Source: Pelagovum pacificum
GTDB taxonomy: Bacteria > Pseudomonadota > Alphaproteobacteria > Rhodobacterales > Rhodobacteraceae
Assembly (NCBI RefSeq): GCF_016134045.1
Contig: NZ_CP065915.1
Span: forward strand, 372,001 to 436,000
DNA: 64,000 bases
Direction of reading: 5' to 3'
Positions 9,186 to 16,951 of the stretch are shown here, piece after piece (position 1 is the stretch's first letter; each line of letters starts with the position of its first letter). Made by a program: the position numbers and the translations under genes. The notes below the pieces were generated by a model that saw only the letters and a list, made by a program, of their open reading frames with translations, had not been told where the DNA came from and did not search any database.

Positions 9186-9209
9186 CGCGTCTCTCCATCG
9201 GTTGTCGCC

Positions 9210-9230
9210 GATTCCGCTGTGACCGGAATC
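9210..9230 (-). promoter_or_regulatory. Inverted repeat in rpmH leader
   Basis: GATTCCG and CGGAATC arms (7 bp) around a 7-base loop, 25 bases upstream of the L34 start codon. Could be a leader hairpin or operator. No T-tract. Confidence 0.35.
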
Positions 9231-9257
9231 AAGGCTGTCATGTAATTCGAAGCCCGT

Positions 9258-9286
9258 CCCATAAAGAGCGCTTCACGGCCTGTCAA
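9258..9286 (-). promoter_or_regulatory. Probable rpmH promoter
   Basis: Minus-strand TTGACA (9281-9286), a 17-base spacer, then TATGGG (9258-9263). The -35 is a perfect consensus and the spacer is optimal; the -10 is weak. It predicts a 5' leader of about 65 bases containing the inverted repeat at 9210-9230. Confidence 0.55.
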
Positions 9287-9466
9287 CGCGCTGACCGGGC
9301 GAAATCTGCAACATTCGCGGTCCATCGCCACTATGTAATGTTACAGGACCGGCATCCTCCTGGCCTAATCCATCAATGCGGCGTGAACGCGGTGGGTCGG
9401 GCCTCCTCACCGACCCATGTGACTGCCAGACAGAAGCTCTGCAACGCTGCGGGAGACGGAGACGAA

Positions 9467-10201
9467 ATGACCGACATGCCCCGGGATCAAGACACCTCTC
9501 CATGGCTCAGGCGCCTTCCGCTCATTGCAGTGGTAATCGCGGCGGCACTCGGGGCGTTTTTCCTGCGCGACCAGCTGTCGTTCGACGCGCTGGCCGAGAA
9601 CCGCGAGGCGTTGCTGCAGTTCCGCGACGACAATTACGTGCTGACCGCGCTCGGTTTCGTCGTGATCTATGCTCTTGTGGTGGCCTTTTCGCTGCCGGGG
9701 GCCACGGTGATGACCCTGACGGGCGGGTTCCTGTTCGCGACCTTTCCGGGTGTGCTCTTCAACGTCACGGCCGCGACGATCGGTGCGATCGGCATCTTCT
9801 CTGCGGCGAGGCTGGGGCTCGGCGACCGGCTCGCCGCGCGCATGGAGGCGGGCGAGGGGCTTGTGAGGCGCATCAAGGACGGCATCGACGAGAACCAGTG
9901 GTCGATGCTGTTCCTGATCCGGCTGATCCCCGCCGTGCCGTTCTTCGTTGCCAACCTCGTGCCTGCGTTGGTGGGCGTGCCGCTGTCGCGCTTCGCGATC
10001 TCGACGTTCCTCGGCATTATTCCCGGAGCGCTGGTCTACACGTCGGTTGGAGCCGGGCTGGGCGATGTTTTTGCGCGGGGCGAGACACCGAACCTCGGCA
10101 TCATCTTCGAGCCGCACATCCTGCTGCCGATCCTCGGGCTCTGTCTGCTCGCGGCATTGCCGATGGTGCTGAAGGCCGTGCGCGGCAAGAAAGGGTTGTG
10201 A
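9467..10201 (+). CDS. TVP38/TMEM64 (DedA-like) membrane protein
   Basis: 244 residues with several hydrophobic helices. The family's central signature is visible as SLPGATVMTLTGGFLFATFPG and later FLIRLIPAVPFFVANLVPALVGVP. The first TM is near 18-35. Members are polytopic inner-membrane proteins proposed to act as lipid scramblases or transporters. Start ATG 9467-9469 follows a GGGAGA site; an upstream in-frame ATG would add 43 unrelated residues. Its stop lies 2 bp before the reductase gene, so the two are probably co-transcribed. The TVP38 plus FAD/NAD disulfide reductase pairing recurs in bacteria. Confidence 0.88.
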   Translation: MTDMPRDQDTSPWLRRLPLIAVVIAAALGAFFLRDQLSFDALAENREALLQFRDDNYVLTALGFVVIYALVVAFSLPGATVMTLTGGFLFATFPGVLFNVTAATIGAIGIFSAARLGLGDRLAARMEAGEGLVRRIKDGIDENQWSMLFLIRLIPAVPFFVANLVPALVGVPLSRFAISTFLGIIPGALVYTSVGAGLGDVFARGETPNLGIIFEPHILLPILGLCLLAALPMVLKAVRGKKGL

Positions 10202-10203
10202 GC

Positions 10204-11616
10204 ATGGAACGGATCAAGACCGACATCTGCATCATCGGTGCGGGATCGGGCGGGCTCTCCGTCGCGGCGGGCGCCAGCCAGATGGGCGCGAAGGTCGTTC
10301 TGCTCGAGGCGGGGGAGATGGGCGGCGATTGCCTCAACTACGGCTGTGTTCCGTCGAAGGCGCTGATCGCGGCTGGCAAGCAGGCCCACGCGGTGCGCAG
10401 CGGCGGCTACGGCGTCGCCCCGGTCGAGCCGGAAGTCGACTATGCCGGGGCGAAGGATCACGTCGCCCGCACCATCGCCGCCATCGCCCCGGTCGACAGC
10501 CAGGAACGCTTCGAGGGGTTCGGCGTCCGGGTGATCCGGGAGCACGGCCGCTTCATCTCCGAGACCGAAGTGCAGGCGGGCGACACCGTGATCGAGGCAC
10601 GGCGCTTCGTCGTCGCCACCGGGTCTTCACCGTTCGTGCCGCCGATTGAGGGGCTCGACGGGGTCGAGGTCCACACCAACGAAACCATCTTCGATCTGCG
10701 CGACCGGCCGGAGCATCTGCTCATCATCGGTGGCGGCAATATCGGGATGGAGATGGCGCAGGCCCATGTGCGGCTCGGCTGCAAGGTGACGGTGATCGAG
10801 GGCAGCACACCGCTCGCCAAGGACGATCCGGAGCTGACGGCCATCGTTCTCGACCGGCTGCGCGCCGAAGGCGTCGAGATCGTCACGGGCGCGCAGGCCA
10901 ACCGGGTCTCCGGCGGAGAGGCCATCACGGTCCACACGGAGAAAGGCGATTTCACGGGCTCGCATCTGCTGATGGCAGTCGGCCGCAAGGTGAATGTCGA
11001 GGGGCTCGACCTCGACAAGGCCAATGTCACGTGGAGCAAGACGGGTGTGGAGGTCGGCGACGACCTGCGCTCGACCACGAATCGCCGGGTCTATGCCGTC
11101 GGCGACGCGGCGGGGGGGCTGCAGTTCACCCATGTCGCCGGCTACCACGGCGGGATCGTCGTGCGCTCTGCCGTGCTGGGGCTGCCCGCGAAGGCCAAGA
11201 CCAGTCATATTCCGTGGTCGACCTACACCGACCCGGAGCTGGCGCAGGTCGGGCTGACCGAGGCGCAGGCGCGGGAGCAGCATGGCGACAAGCTTACCGT
11301 CGTGCGCGCGAATTATGACGAGAACGACCGCGCGCAGGCGGAAGCCAAGACCACGGGCTTGCTGAAGGTCATGGTGGTGAAGGGCCGACCCGTCGGCGCC
11401 TCGATCGTCGGGGCACAGGCGGGGGAAATGGTCGGCTTCTGGTCACTGGCGATCGCCAACAACCTCAAGATGTCGGCAATTTCCAACAGCGTGCTACCAT
11501 ATCCCACGATCGCCGAGATTAACAAACGCGCCGCGGGCGCCTATTTTAGTCCGAAGCTCTTCGAGAGCGATCTTGTAAAGAGGGTGGTTCGCGTCGTTCA
11601 GAGGTGGCTGCCCTGA
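10204..11616 (+). CDS. FAD/NAD(P) disulfide oxidoreductase, mercuric-reductase-like
   Basis: 470 residues. Class I pyridine nucleotide-disulfide reductase: FAD-binding GAGSGG near residues 12-17, redox pair C43/C48 in GGDCLNYGCVPSKAL, NAD(P)-binding GGGNIGMEMA, a second FAD motif (YAVGDAAGG) and the dimerisation domain at the C-terminus. The usual C-terminal His-Pro-Thr of lipoamide dehydrogenase is replaced by YPTIAE, and there is no MerA N-terminal domain or C-terminal Cys pair. This is the unassigned mercuric-reductase-like group. It follows the TVP38-like gene by 2 bp and precedes a sensor kinase by 13 bp. Confidence 0.88.
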   Translation: MERIKTDICIIGAGSGGLSVAAGASQMGAKVVLLEAGEMGGDCLNYGCVPSKALIAAGKQAHAVRSGGYGVAPVEPEVDYAGAKDHVARTIAAIAPVDSQERFEGFGVRVIREHGRFISETEVQAGDTVIEARRFVVATGSSPFVPPIEGLDGVEVHTNETIFDLRDRPEHLLIIGGGNIGMEMAQAHVRLGCKVTVIEGSTPLAKDDPELTAIVLDRLRAEGVEIVTGAQANRVSGGEAITVHTEKGDFTGSHLLMAVGRKVNVEGLDLDKANVTWSKTGVEVGDDLRSTTNRRVYAVGDAAGGLQFTHVAGYHGGIVVRSAVLGLPAKAKTSHIPWSTYTDPELAQVGLTEAQAREQHGDKLTVVRANYDENDRAQAEAKTTGLLKVMVVKGRPVGASIVGAQAGEMVGFWSLAIANNLKMSAISNSVLPYPTIAEINKRAAGAYFSPKLFESDLVKRVVRVVQRWLP

Positions 11617-11629
11617 ACGAAGGATAGTC

Positions 11630-13030
11630 ATGCTCAACTCGCTGTCCGGGCGTTTCCTGATCCTCACCACGGTCTTCGTTATGTTGGCCGAGGTGCTGAT
11701 CTTCGTGCCCTCGGTCGCGCGGTTCCGCGAGGATTACCTTCTCCTGCGCCTCGAACGGGCGCAGATCGCTTCCCTCGCGCTTTTGGCCGACGACATGATC
11801 GATCAGGACCTCGAGCAGGAGCTGCTGGACAATGCCGGGGTCTTCAACGTCGTGCTGCGGCGGGATGAGGTGCGCCAGCTCGTGCTGTCGTCGCCGATAC
11901 CGGAGCAAATTCACGAGACGATCGACCTGCGCGACAACCGGCCCTTCACGCTCATCAGGGACGCACTGGCGCGGCTGCTCGACCCGGCTGACCGGATCAT
12001 CCGGGTGATGGGCAACCCCGTCCAGGACGGCGGCCTGTTGATCGAGGTGACGATGGAGACCGGGCCGCTCCGCATGGCGATGATCGATTACGGGCTTCGC
12101 ATTCTCGCGCTGTCGGCCGTCATATCCGTCGTGACCGCGTTCCTCCTGTTCCTCGCCGTGCGCGCCCTTCTCGTGCGGCCAATCAAGGGCGTCGTCGGCG
12201 CCATGCAGAGCTATGCCACTGCGCCCGAGGACGCGCGGCGCATCATCACGCCCTCCGCCGGTATCCGCGAGCTGCGCGAGGCCGAGGAAGCACTGGCGTC
12301 GATGCAGACGCAGCTGACCGGCGCGCTCAAGCAGAAGGAGCGGATGGCCCAGCTTGGCGGGGCGGTCAGCAAGATCAGCCACGACCTTCGCAACATGCTG
12401 ACCTCCGCCCAGCTCTTCACCGACCGGATCGAGGGGTCGGACGATCCGCTCGTGCGGCGGATGGCGCCGAAGCTCGTCAATTCGATCACGCGCGCCGTCA
12501 ACCTGTGCGAGACGGTGCTGGCCTTCGGGCGCGTCGAGGAACCGCCCCCCGCGCTGAACCGTGTCGGGCTTGCCTCCATCGTGTCCGACGTGGTGGAGGC
12601 CGAGCGTCTCGCCGCGGGAGAGCATGACCTGTCCTTCTCCGAGGACATCCCGGCGTCGATGACGATCCGCGCTGACGGAGAGCAGATTTACCGGGTGATC
12701 TCGAACCTCGTGCGCAACGCCCGGCAGGCGATCATCTCGACCGGCAAGCCCGGCGAGATCTGCATCTCGGCGAGCGAGGACGACGACGCCTGGTGGATCC
12801 GCATCACCGATACCGGACCGGGCCTGCCTGCCAAGGCACGGGATCACCTGTTCCAGCCTTTTCAGGGCGGCGCAACGAAGGGCGGCTCCGGCCTCGGCCT
12901 CGCGATCTCCGCCGATCTCGTGCGCGGTCACGGCGGCCGCGTGGAGCTCGCGAAGTCCGACGGAGACGGCACCTCGTTCCTGATCCGCCTGCCGAAGTCC
13001 AACGTCTCTCTGCCCGAGGCCGCGGAGTAG
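11630..13030 (+). CDS. Sensor histidine kinase (HAMP, HisKA, HATPase)
   Basis: 466 residues. TM1 is at about 8-29 and TM2 at about 157-180, bracketing a periplasmic sensor of about 125 residues. HAMP follows, then the H-box SKISHDLRNML with phosphoacceptor H251, the N-box NLVRNARQAI, the DTGPGLP G1 box and GGSGLGLAI. It resembles Rhodobacterales kinases with a relaxed H-box (HDLRN instead of HELRTP). No response regulator is adjacent, so its partner is elsewhere. ATG at 11630 has an AAGGA site. Clustering with the disulfide reductase and TVP38-like protein suggests a membrane or redox stress signal, by inference only. Confidence 0.9.
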   Translation: MLNSLSGRFLILTTVFVMLAEVLIFVPSVARFREDYLLLRLERAQIASLALLADDMIDQDLEQELLDNAGVFNVVLRRDEVRQLVLSSPIPEQIHETIDLRDNRPFTLIRDALARLLDPADRIIRVMGNPVQDGGLLIEVTMETGPLRMAMIDYGLRILALSAVISVVTAFLLFLAVRALLVRPIKGVVGAMQSYATAPEDARRIITPSAGIRELREAEEALASMQTQLTGALKQKERMAQLGGAVSKISHDLRNMLTSAQLFTDRIEGSDDPLVRRMAPKLVNSITRAVNLCETVLAFGRVEEPPPALNRVGLASIVSDVVEAERLAAGEHDLSFSEDIPASMTIRADGEQIYRVISNLVRNARQAIISTGKPGEICISASEDDDAWWIRITDTGPGLPAKARDHLFQPFQGGATKGGSGLGLAISADLVRGHGGRVELAKSDGDGTSFLIRLPKSNVSLPEAAE

Positions 13031-13119
13031 CGGTGCCTTCGCGTCATCGCTCCGCAAGTGGATTTCTCGGATGGGACCCCTTGCATCCGTCCGGCACTCC
13101 GTCTAAGTCCGGCGCCTAC

Positions 13120-13196
13120 GCGCTGGTAGCTCAGTTGGATAGAGTACCTGACTACGAATCAGGGGGTCGGGGGTTCGAATCCTCCCCAGCGCGCCA
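13120..13196 (+). tRNA. tRNA-Arg (anticodon ACG)
   Basis: A complete cloverleaf of 77 bases including CCA. Acceptor GCGCTGG pairs with CCAGCGC, the anticodon stem is CCTGA/TCAGG with loop CTACGAA (anticodon ACG), and the T-arm is GGGGG-TTCGAAT-CCTCC. It lies alone, 89 bp after the sensor kinase, immediately before the polysaccharide locus. ACG is read as ICG after deamination and decodes CGU/CGC/CGA. Confidence 0.97.
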
Positions 13197-13379
13197 CTTT
13201 CCCTGTTCGCGCTGAATGTCTTTCACCTTTGGTGATCTTTATGCTGTTCCGGTGACGTCACGCTGACAGTTCGCGGGGATCGTGTCGTGCTCGCTCGCTC
13301 GCTTTGCTTTGGTGAGCCATCATGGCCCGCAGTTACCTGCTTCCTTCTCATCCCTGACTGCACCGACGGACTGTAATCA

Positions 13380-13420
13380 CGCAGAATTCTGCGCGACCCG
13401 ACCAAACGGTCGGATCGACC
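13380..13420 (+). promoter_or_regulatory. Two palindromes upstream of the DUF2264 gene
   Basis: CGCAGAATTCTGCG (13380-13393) is a perfect 14-bp palindrome. GGTCG-GAT-CGACC (13408-13420) is a 5-bp inverted repeat. Both lie 56-96 bp before the start codon and may be operator sites, perhaps for the GntR regulator of the locus. Binding is inferred from symmetry only. Confidence 0.4.
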
Positions 13421-13475
13421 TTGAGGCTTCTTGGATTGTCCGGTCTTGTCCCCTCCGAGGAGTGAGGAGAATTCC

Positions 13476-15380
13476 ATGTCAGCTACCCCCGCCTGGTTGC
13501 AGGAGCGGACCGTTCGCAAGCTGGTCGAGGCCAACCCGATGCACGGCAATCCATTGCGGACACGGGCCGATCTCGGTCGTGCCGCGTCGGACATGATCGC
13601 GCCGTTGCTGCCCCTGATGTCGGAAAGCCGGGCGCGGATCCGCATCGGTGTCGGCGGCGCGCACTACAGTTCCGAAGCCGCCGAGATGGAGAGTTTCGCA
13701 CGCCCGCTCTGGGCGCTGGCGCCGCTGGTCGCAGGTGGCATAGGCCATCCGAACGCGACGGACTGGGCGATCGGACTGATGAACGGCACGGATGCCGATC
13801 ACCCTGACTACTGGGGCGACGTGAACCGCTTCGATCAGCGCATGGTCGAAATGGCCGGTCTGTCGCTCGGCATACTGCTGGCGCCCGACACGTTCTGGAC
13901 ACCGATGCCCGAGGCCGCCCGCGCGCGCACCGCAATGTGGCTGCGCTGGATCAATGCCTATCCGCCGGCGGACAACAACTGGCTGTTCTTCCGCGTGCTG
14001 ACCAACCTCGCCCTGCGCTCTGTCGGCGAGCACTGGGATGAGGGGCTCACGCGTGCCGCGCTGGACCGGATCGAGCAGTTCCACATCGAGGGCGGCCATT
14101 ACCGGGACGGCACCTGGTATCAGCTGGATTACTACACACCCATGGGGATGCACTTCTATGGTCTGATCATCGCCCAGCTGGTGCCCGACCTGTTCCCAGA
14201 TCTCGCCCAGCGCTACCGCGAGCGGGCACGCACCTATGCGCAGGATTTCCAACACTGGTTCGCCGGGGACGGCGCGGCCGTGCCGTTCGGACGCTCGATG
14301 ACTTACCGCTACGCGCAGGGCGCGTTCTGGGCGGCCTGCGCCTTTGCCGGCGAAGAGGTGCTGCCATGGGGCCGGATCAAGGGGCTGCTGATGCGGCACC
14401 TGCGTTGGTGGGCGGACCGGCCCGTGACCGACCGCGACGGGATCCTGACCATCGGCTACGGTTATCCCAACCTGCTGATGTCCGAGGCCTATAATGCGCC
14501 TGGCTCTCCCTATTGGGGGCTGAAGTCCTTCCTGCCGTTGGCGTTGGGCGAGGATCACCCGTTCTGGACCGCCGAGGAAGAGGCGCCGGACGCGCTTCCG
14601 ACCGGGCGTCACCTTTGCCGGCCTGCTGGAACCGTGACCCGGCGCGCCGCGGAGGATGCGCTGATGCTGACCGGCGGTCAGGACGGGCGGGAGCACCGCT
14701 ACTCTGACGCAAAGTACGGCCGCTTCGCCTATTCCTCGGCCTTCGGCTTTTCTGTGGCATCGGACGCATGGGGTGACCGGGTCGACCGTCATGCGGTGGA
14801 TTGCGGCCTCTCCATGTCGCGCGACGGGCTGAGCTGGCTGTCCCGCGCGACGATCACCGAGGCGGGGATCGACGGCGACATGGCTTGGGGGCGCTGGGCG
14901 CCTGACGGCGGCCTGACGGTGGACAGCTGGCTGGACCTCGGCCCAGAGGGGTGGCACGTGCGGCTGCACCGGGTCGTGACCGATGTGCCGATCGAACTGG
15001 CCGAGGGCGGGTTCGCCATCGACCGGGCCGGGGACGGTCACCTCACCCCCGACGACTGGATCACCGAGGCGTCGGGAGAAGCGCGGGTGCGGACCCGCTC
15101 TGCCCTGTCTTGGTTGCTGGACCTCACGGGCGGACGCGAGGGCCGCATCATGCGGGCAGCGCCGAACACCAATCTGCTCTATCCCAGGACGTTCTTCCCT
15201 CGGCTGTCGGGCCGGGTCGAGGCCGGTGAGACCTGGATCGCCACGGCGGTCATGGGGCTGACCGATCCCGACGCGACCCCGGTCGCGTTCGAATTACCGG
15301 AGACGGCGCGCGCGCTTCTGACGCGCGAAGGCGTGGAACTGTCGGGTTGGCGCGGGCTTGGGGCGTCACCCGCGACCTGA
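13476..15380 (+). CDS. DUF2264 family protein, probable cytoplasmic glycoside-active enzyme
   Basis: 634 residues. The N-terminal part (about 20-360) is helical with many Trp, Tyr and His and looks like an alpha/alpha-barrel (for example NNWLFFRVLTNLAL and YQLDYYTPMGMHFYG). The C-terminal part (about 370-634) is beta-rich. This matches the DUF2264 family, which from memory has been placed in CAZy as a glucuronidase-type glycoside hydrolase family; treat that as unverified. No signal peptide, so it acts in the cytoplasm on imported sugars. Start ATG 13476-13478 follows GAGGAGTGAGGAG. It is the first gene after tRNA-Arg and stands convergent to the GntR/lyase genes. Confidence 0.75.
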   Translation: MSATPAWLQERTVRKLVEANPMHGNPLRTRADLGRAASDMIAPLLPLMSESRARIRIGVGGAHYSSEAAEMESFARPLWALAPLVAGGIGHPNATDWAIGLMNGTDADHPDYWGDVNRFDQRMVEMAGLSLGILLAPDTFWTPMPEAARARTAMWLRWINAYPPADNNWLFFRVLTNLALRSVGEHWDEGLTRAALDRIEQFHIEGGHYRDGTWYQLDYYTPMGMHFYGLIIAQLVPDLFPDLAQRYRERARTYAQDFQHWFAGDGAAVPFGRSMTYRYAQGAFWAACAFAGEEVLPWGRIKGLLMRHLRWWADRPVTDRDGILTIGYGYPNLLMSEAYNAPGSPYWGLKSFLPLALGEDHPFWTAEEEAPDALPTGRHLCRPAGTVTRRAAEDALMLTGGQDGREHRYSDAKYGRFAYSSAFGFSVASDAWGDRVDRHAVDCGLSMSRDGLSWLSRATITEAGIDGDMAWGRWAPDGGLTVDSWLDLGPEGWHVRLHRVVTDVPIELAEGGFAIDRAGDGHLTPDDWITEASGEARVRTRSALSWLLDLTGGREGRIMRAAPNTNLLYPRTFFPRLSGRVEAGETWIATAVMGLTDPDATPVAFELPETARALLTREGVELSGWRGLGASPAT

Positions 15381-15398
15381 GCCGCAGTGCCCGCGGTC

Positions 15399-16142
15399 TT
15401 AGCTGGCCGCGGGCGTCGGCACCGCGACCTGGCCCAGTCGCTGACTGTGGAGCAGGGCGCGGTGGCGGTCCTGGCTGCCGATCAGGTGGGCCATCATCGC
15501 CTCTTCCGCGGCGTCCTTGTCGCTGGCCGAGATGGCGCGGACGATCGCCTCATGTTCCTTGATCAGCAGGATGCGATAATCGCGTCGGGTTTCCTCGTCG
15601 GAATGCGGTATGAATGAGGAGGGCGGCACCAGCGCCTCGCCCACGCGGCGCATGAAGTCGGTGAACTGGCCGTTGTTGGTCGCCTCGGCAATCGCGTAGT
15701 GCAGCCGGTAGTCGTCGTCGCGAAACGCATCGCCGCCGGCATCGACATGCTGGCAAAGCGCGGCGTGCCGGTCGAGGATGCGCTCTTCCTGAACCGGTGA
15801 GCGCCGCACGGCGGCCAGTCCTGCGGCTGCGACCTCGAGCGGAGTGCGGAATTCCAGCAGTTCCAGCGTCGAGGCGAGCCAGGCCGTCTCGGTCGAGCGG
15901 CGCCGCGCGAGGTCCAGCACGAATACGCCGGCCCCCTGATGCGCCTCGACCAGCCCATCGAGCCGCAGTGTCGCGATGGCTTCGCGCACCACCGTCCGGC
16001 TGACACCGTGGGTCTCGGTCAGCTGGGCCTCGCTGGGCAGCTTGTCACCGGGCGCGAAATCGCCGGACAGGATCGCGCGGCGCAGATCGTCGGCGATGGC
16101 CCGGGCGCGGGTGTCGGCCTTGCGGGGGGCGGCGGATTTCAT
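15399..16142 (-). CDS. GntR/FadR-family (FCD) transcriptional regulator
   Basis: 247 residues. N-terminal winged helix at about 12-75 with the GntR signature (AILSGDFAPGDKLPSEAQL, SRTVVREAIATLRLDGLV). The C-terminal FCD all-helical ligand domain spans about 90-230, with D/H residues that usually hold a metal and bind small carboxylates. Regulators of this subfamily control hexuronate pathways (UxuR, ExuR, KdgR-like). Here it sits between uronate catabolism genes, so an intermediate such as an unsaturated uronate or KDG is a likely effector. The start overlaps the stop of the upstream 266-residue gene by four bases. Confidence 0.88.
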   Translation of the reverse strand: MKSAAPRKADTRARAIADDLRRAILSGDFAPGDKLPSEAQLTETHGVSRTVVREAIATLRLDGLVEAHQGAGVFVLDLARRRSTETAWLASTLELLEFRTPLEVAAAGLAAVRRSPVQEERILDRHAALCQHVDAGGDAFRDDDYRLHYAIAEATNNGQFTDFMRRVGEALVPPSSFIPHSDEETRRDYRILLIKEHEAIVRAISASDKDAAEEAMMAHLIGSQDRHRALLHSQRLGQVAVPTPAAS

Positions 16143-16939
16143 GCGTCTGTCTCCGTCCAGGTTCCCATGACCTCAATCCGGGTCAGGGCGGGGAATGGCG
16201 AGTCGAGGTCGGCGCGGCGCAACCGGTCGAGCGTGATTTCCTCTACCTCTCGCGGTGTGACCTCGAAGGGCTGGCGGGCGTCGGTCTTGATGAGCGACAG
16301 CTCGACGCTGTCACCACCCGCGGGGTCGCCGAAGGTCACTGTGGCGCGATCCCACCAGCTGTCGTGGGGGAAGTCCGCCCGCAGTGTCAGGGCGATCTCG
16401 TCGATCTGGACCAATCGACCGAACCGGATCGTCAGCGCCGCGTCCGGATCCTGCGCAATCCCCCAAGAGGTCCAGGGCCAGCGGCCGTGATCCTCGTTCG
16501 CGACCTCGCCGTCGATGGCGCAGCGGGCAGCGAAGCCGGCCTCGCCCCGCGTAATGACGGTCGCGTCGGCATGGGGGAAGCCGGTCGAGTCTGCGTGGTC
16601 ATGCGGGTTCAGCGCCAGATCCCGGCGTGTCGCCAGCTCTTCCGGGCGAGCCAGACGCGCCATCAGGCGGTGCAACTCTCCGGTGAAGGCCGTGGGGGCG
16701 TAGCCCTCGGTCGCGCGACTGAAGGGCACGGGCATCTCGAACCCGCCGTCGGGCAGGTGGACCAGCGAGGGCGCCAGTCCTTGGTCGAGCGACAACATCA
16801 GCGTGCTGCCCCGCGGTGCGGTCACTCCGAGCCGGGTGCCCTCGGCGTAGGGTGCGCGGTGTACCAGCGCGAGCTCCGTCTCGGCGGCATGGCCGGCAAT
16901 GGTTGTGCCGTCGGGGGCGATGATGAAAAGCTCGATCAT
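16139..16939 (-). CDS. Unknown protein with galactose-binding-like C-terminal domain
   Basis: 266 residues. No signal peptide. The first 110 residues are beta-rich without a known motif. Residues about 120-260 resemble a discoidin/F5-8C or carbohydrate-binding beta-sandwich: an ALNPHDHADSTGFPHADA entry, AIDG, a Trp-rich turn, LTIRFGRLVQIDEIALTLR, and a C-terminal strand pair. It is encoded between the heparinase-like lyase (12 bp upstream) and the GntR regulator (4-bp overlap), so it probably serves the same substrate. I do not recognise a characterised homologue; an accessory sugar-binding or isomerase/mutarotase-like role is possible. Confidence 0.65.
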   Translation of the reverse strand: MIELFIIAPDGTTIAGHAAETELALVHRAPYAEGTRLGVTAPRGSTLMLSLDQGLAPSLVHLPDGGFEMPVPFSRATEGYAPTAFTGELHRLMARLARPEELATRRDLALNPHDHADSTGFPHADATVITRGEAGFAARCAIDGEVANEDHGRWPWTSWGIAQDPDAALTIRFGRLVQIDEIALTLRADFPHDSWWDRATVTFGDPAGGDSVELSLIKTDARQPFEVTPREVEEITLDRLRRADLDSPFPALTRIEVMGTWTETDA

Positions 16940-16951
16940 GGTGTCCTCTGG

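Noticed and set aside
9334-9345. TGTAA-TG-TTACA inverted repeat between rpmH and the TVP38-like gene
   Set aside because: Only five-base arms; too short to claim an operator without other copies. It may still be checked with the similar TGTAA/TTACA pair at 18805-18822.
13120-13196. tRNA-Arg as attachment site for a genomic island containing the polysaccharide locus
   Set aside because: I saw no integrase and no direct repeat of the tRNA 3' end near 28.3 kb or elsewhere in the window.
13479-15041. Long minus-strand frame opposite the DUF2264 gene
   Set aside because: Shadow with His/Arg/Gln bias and no motif.
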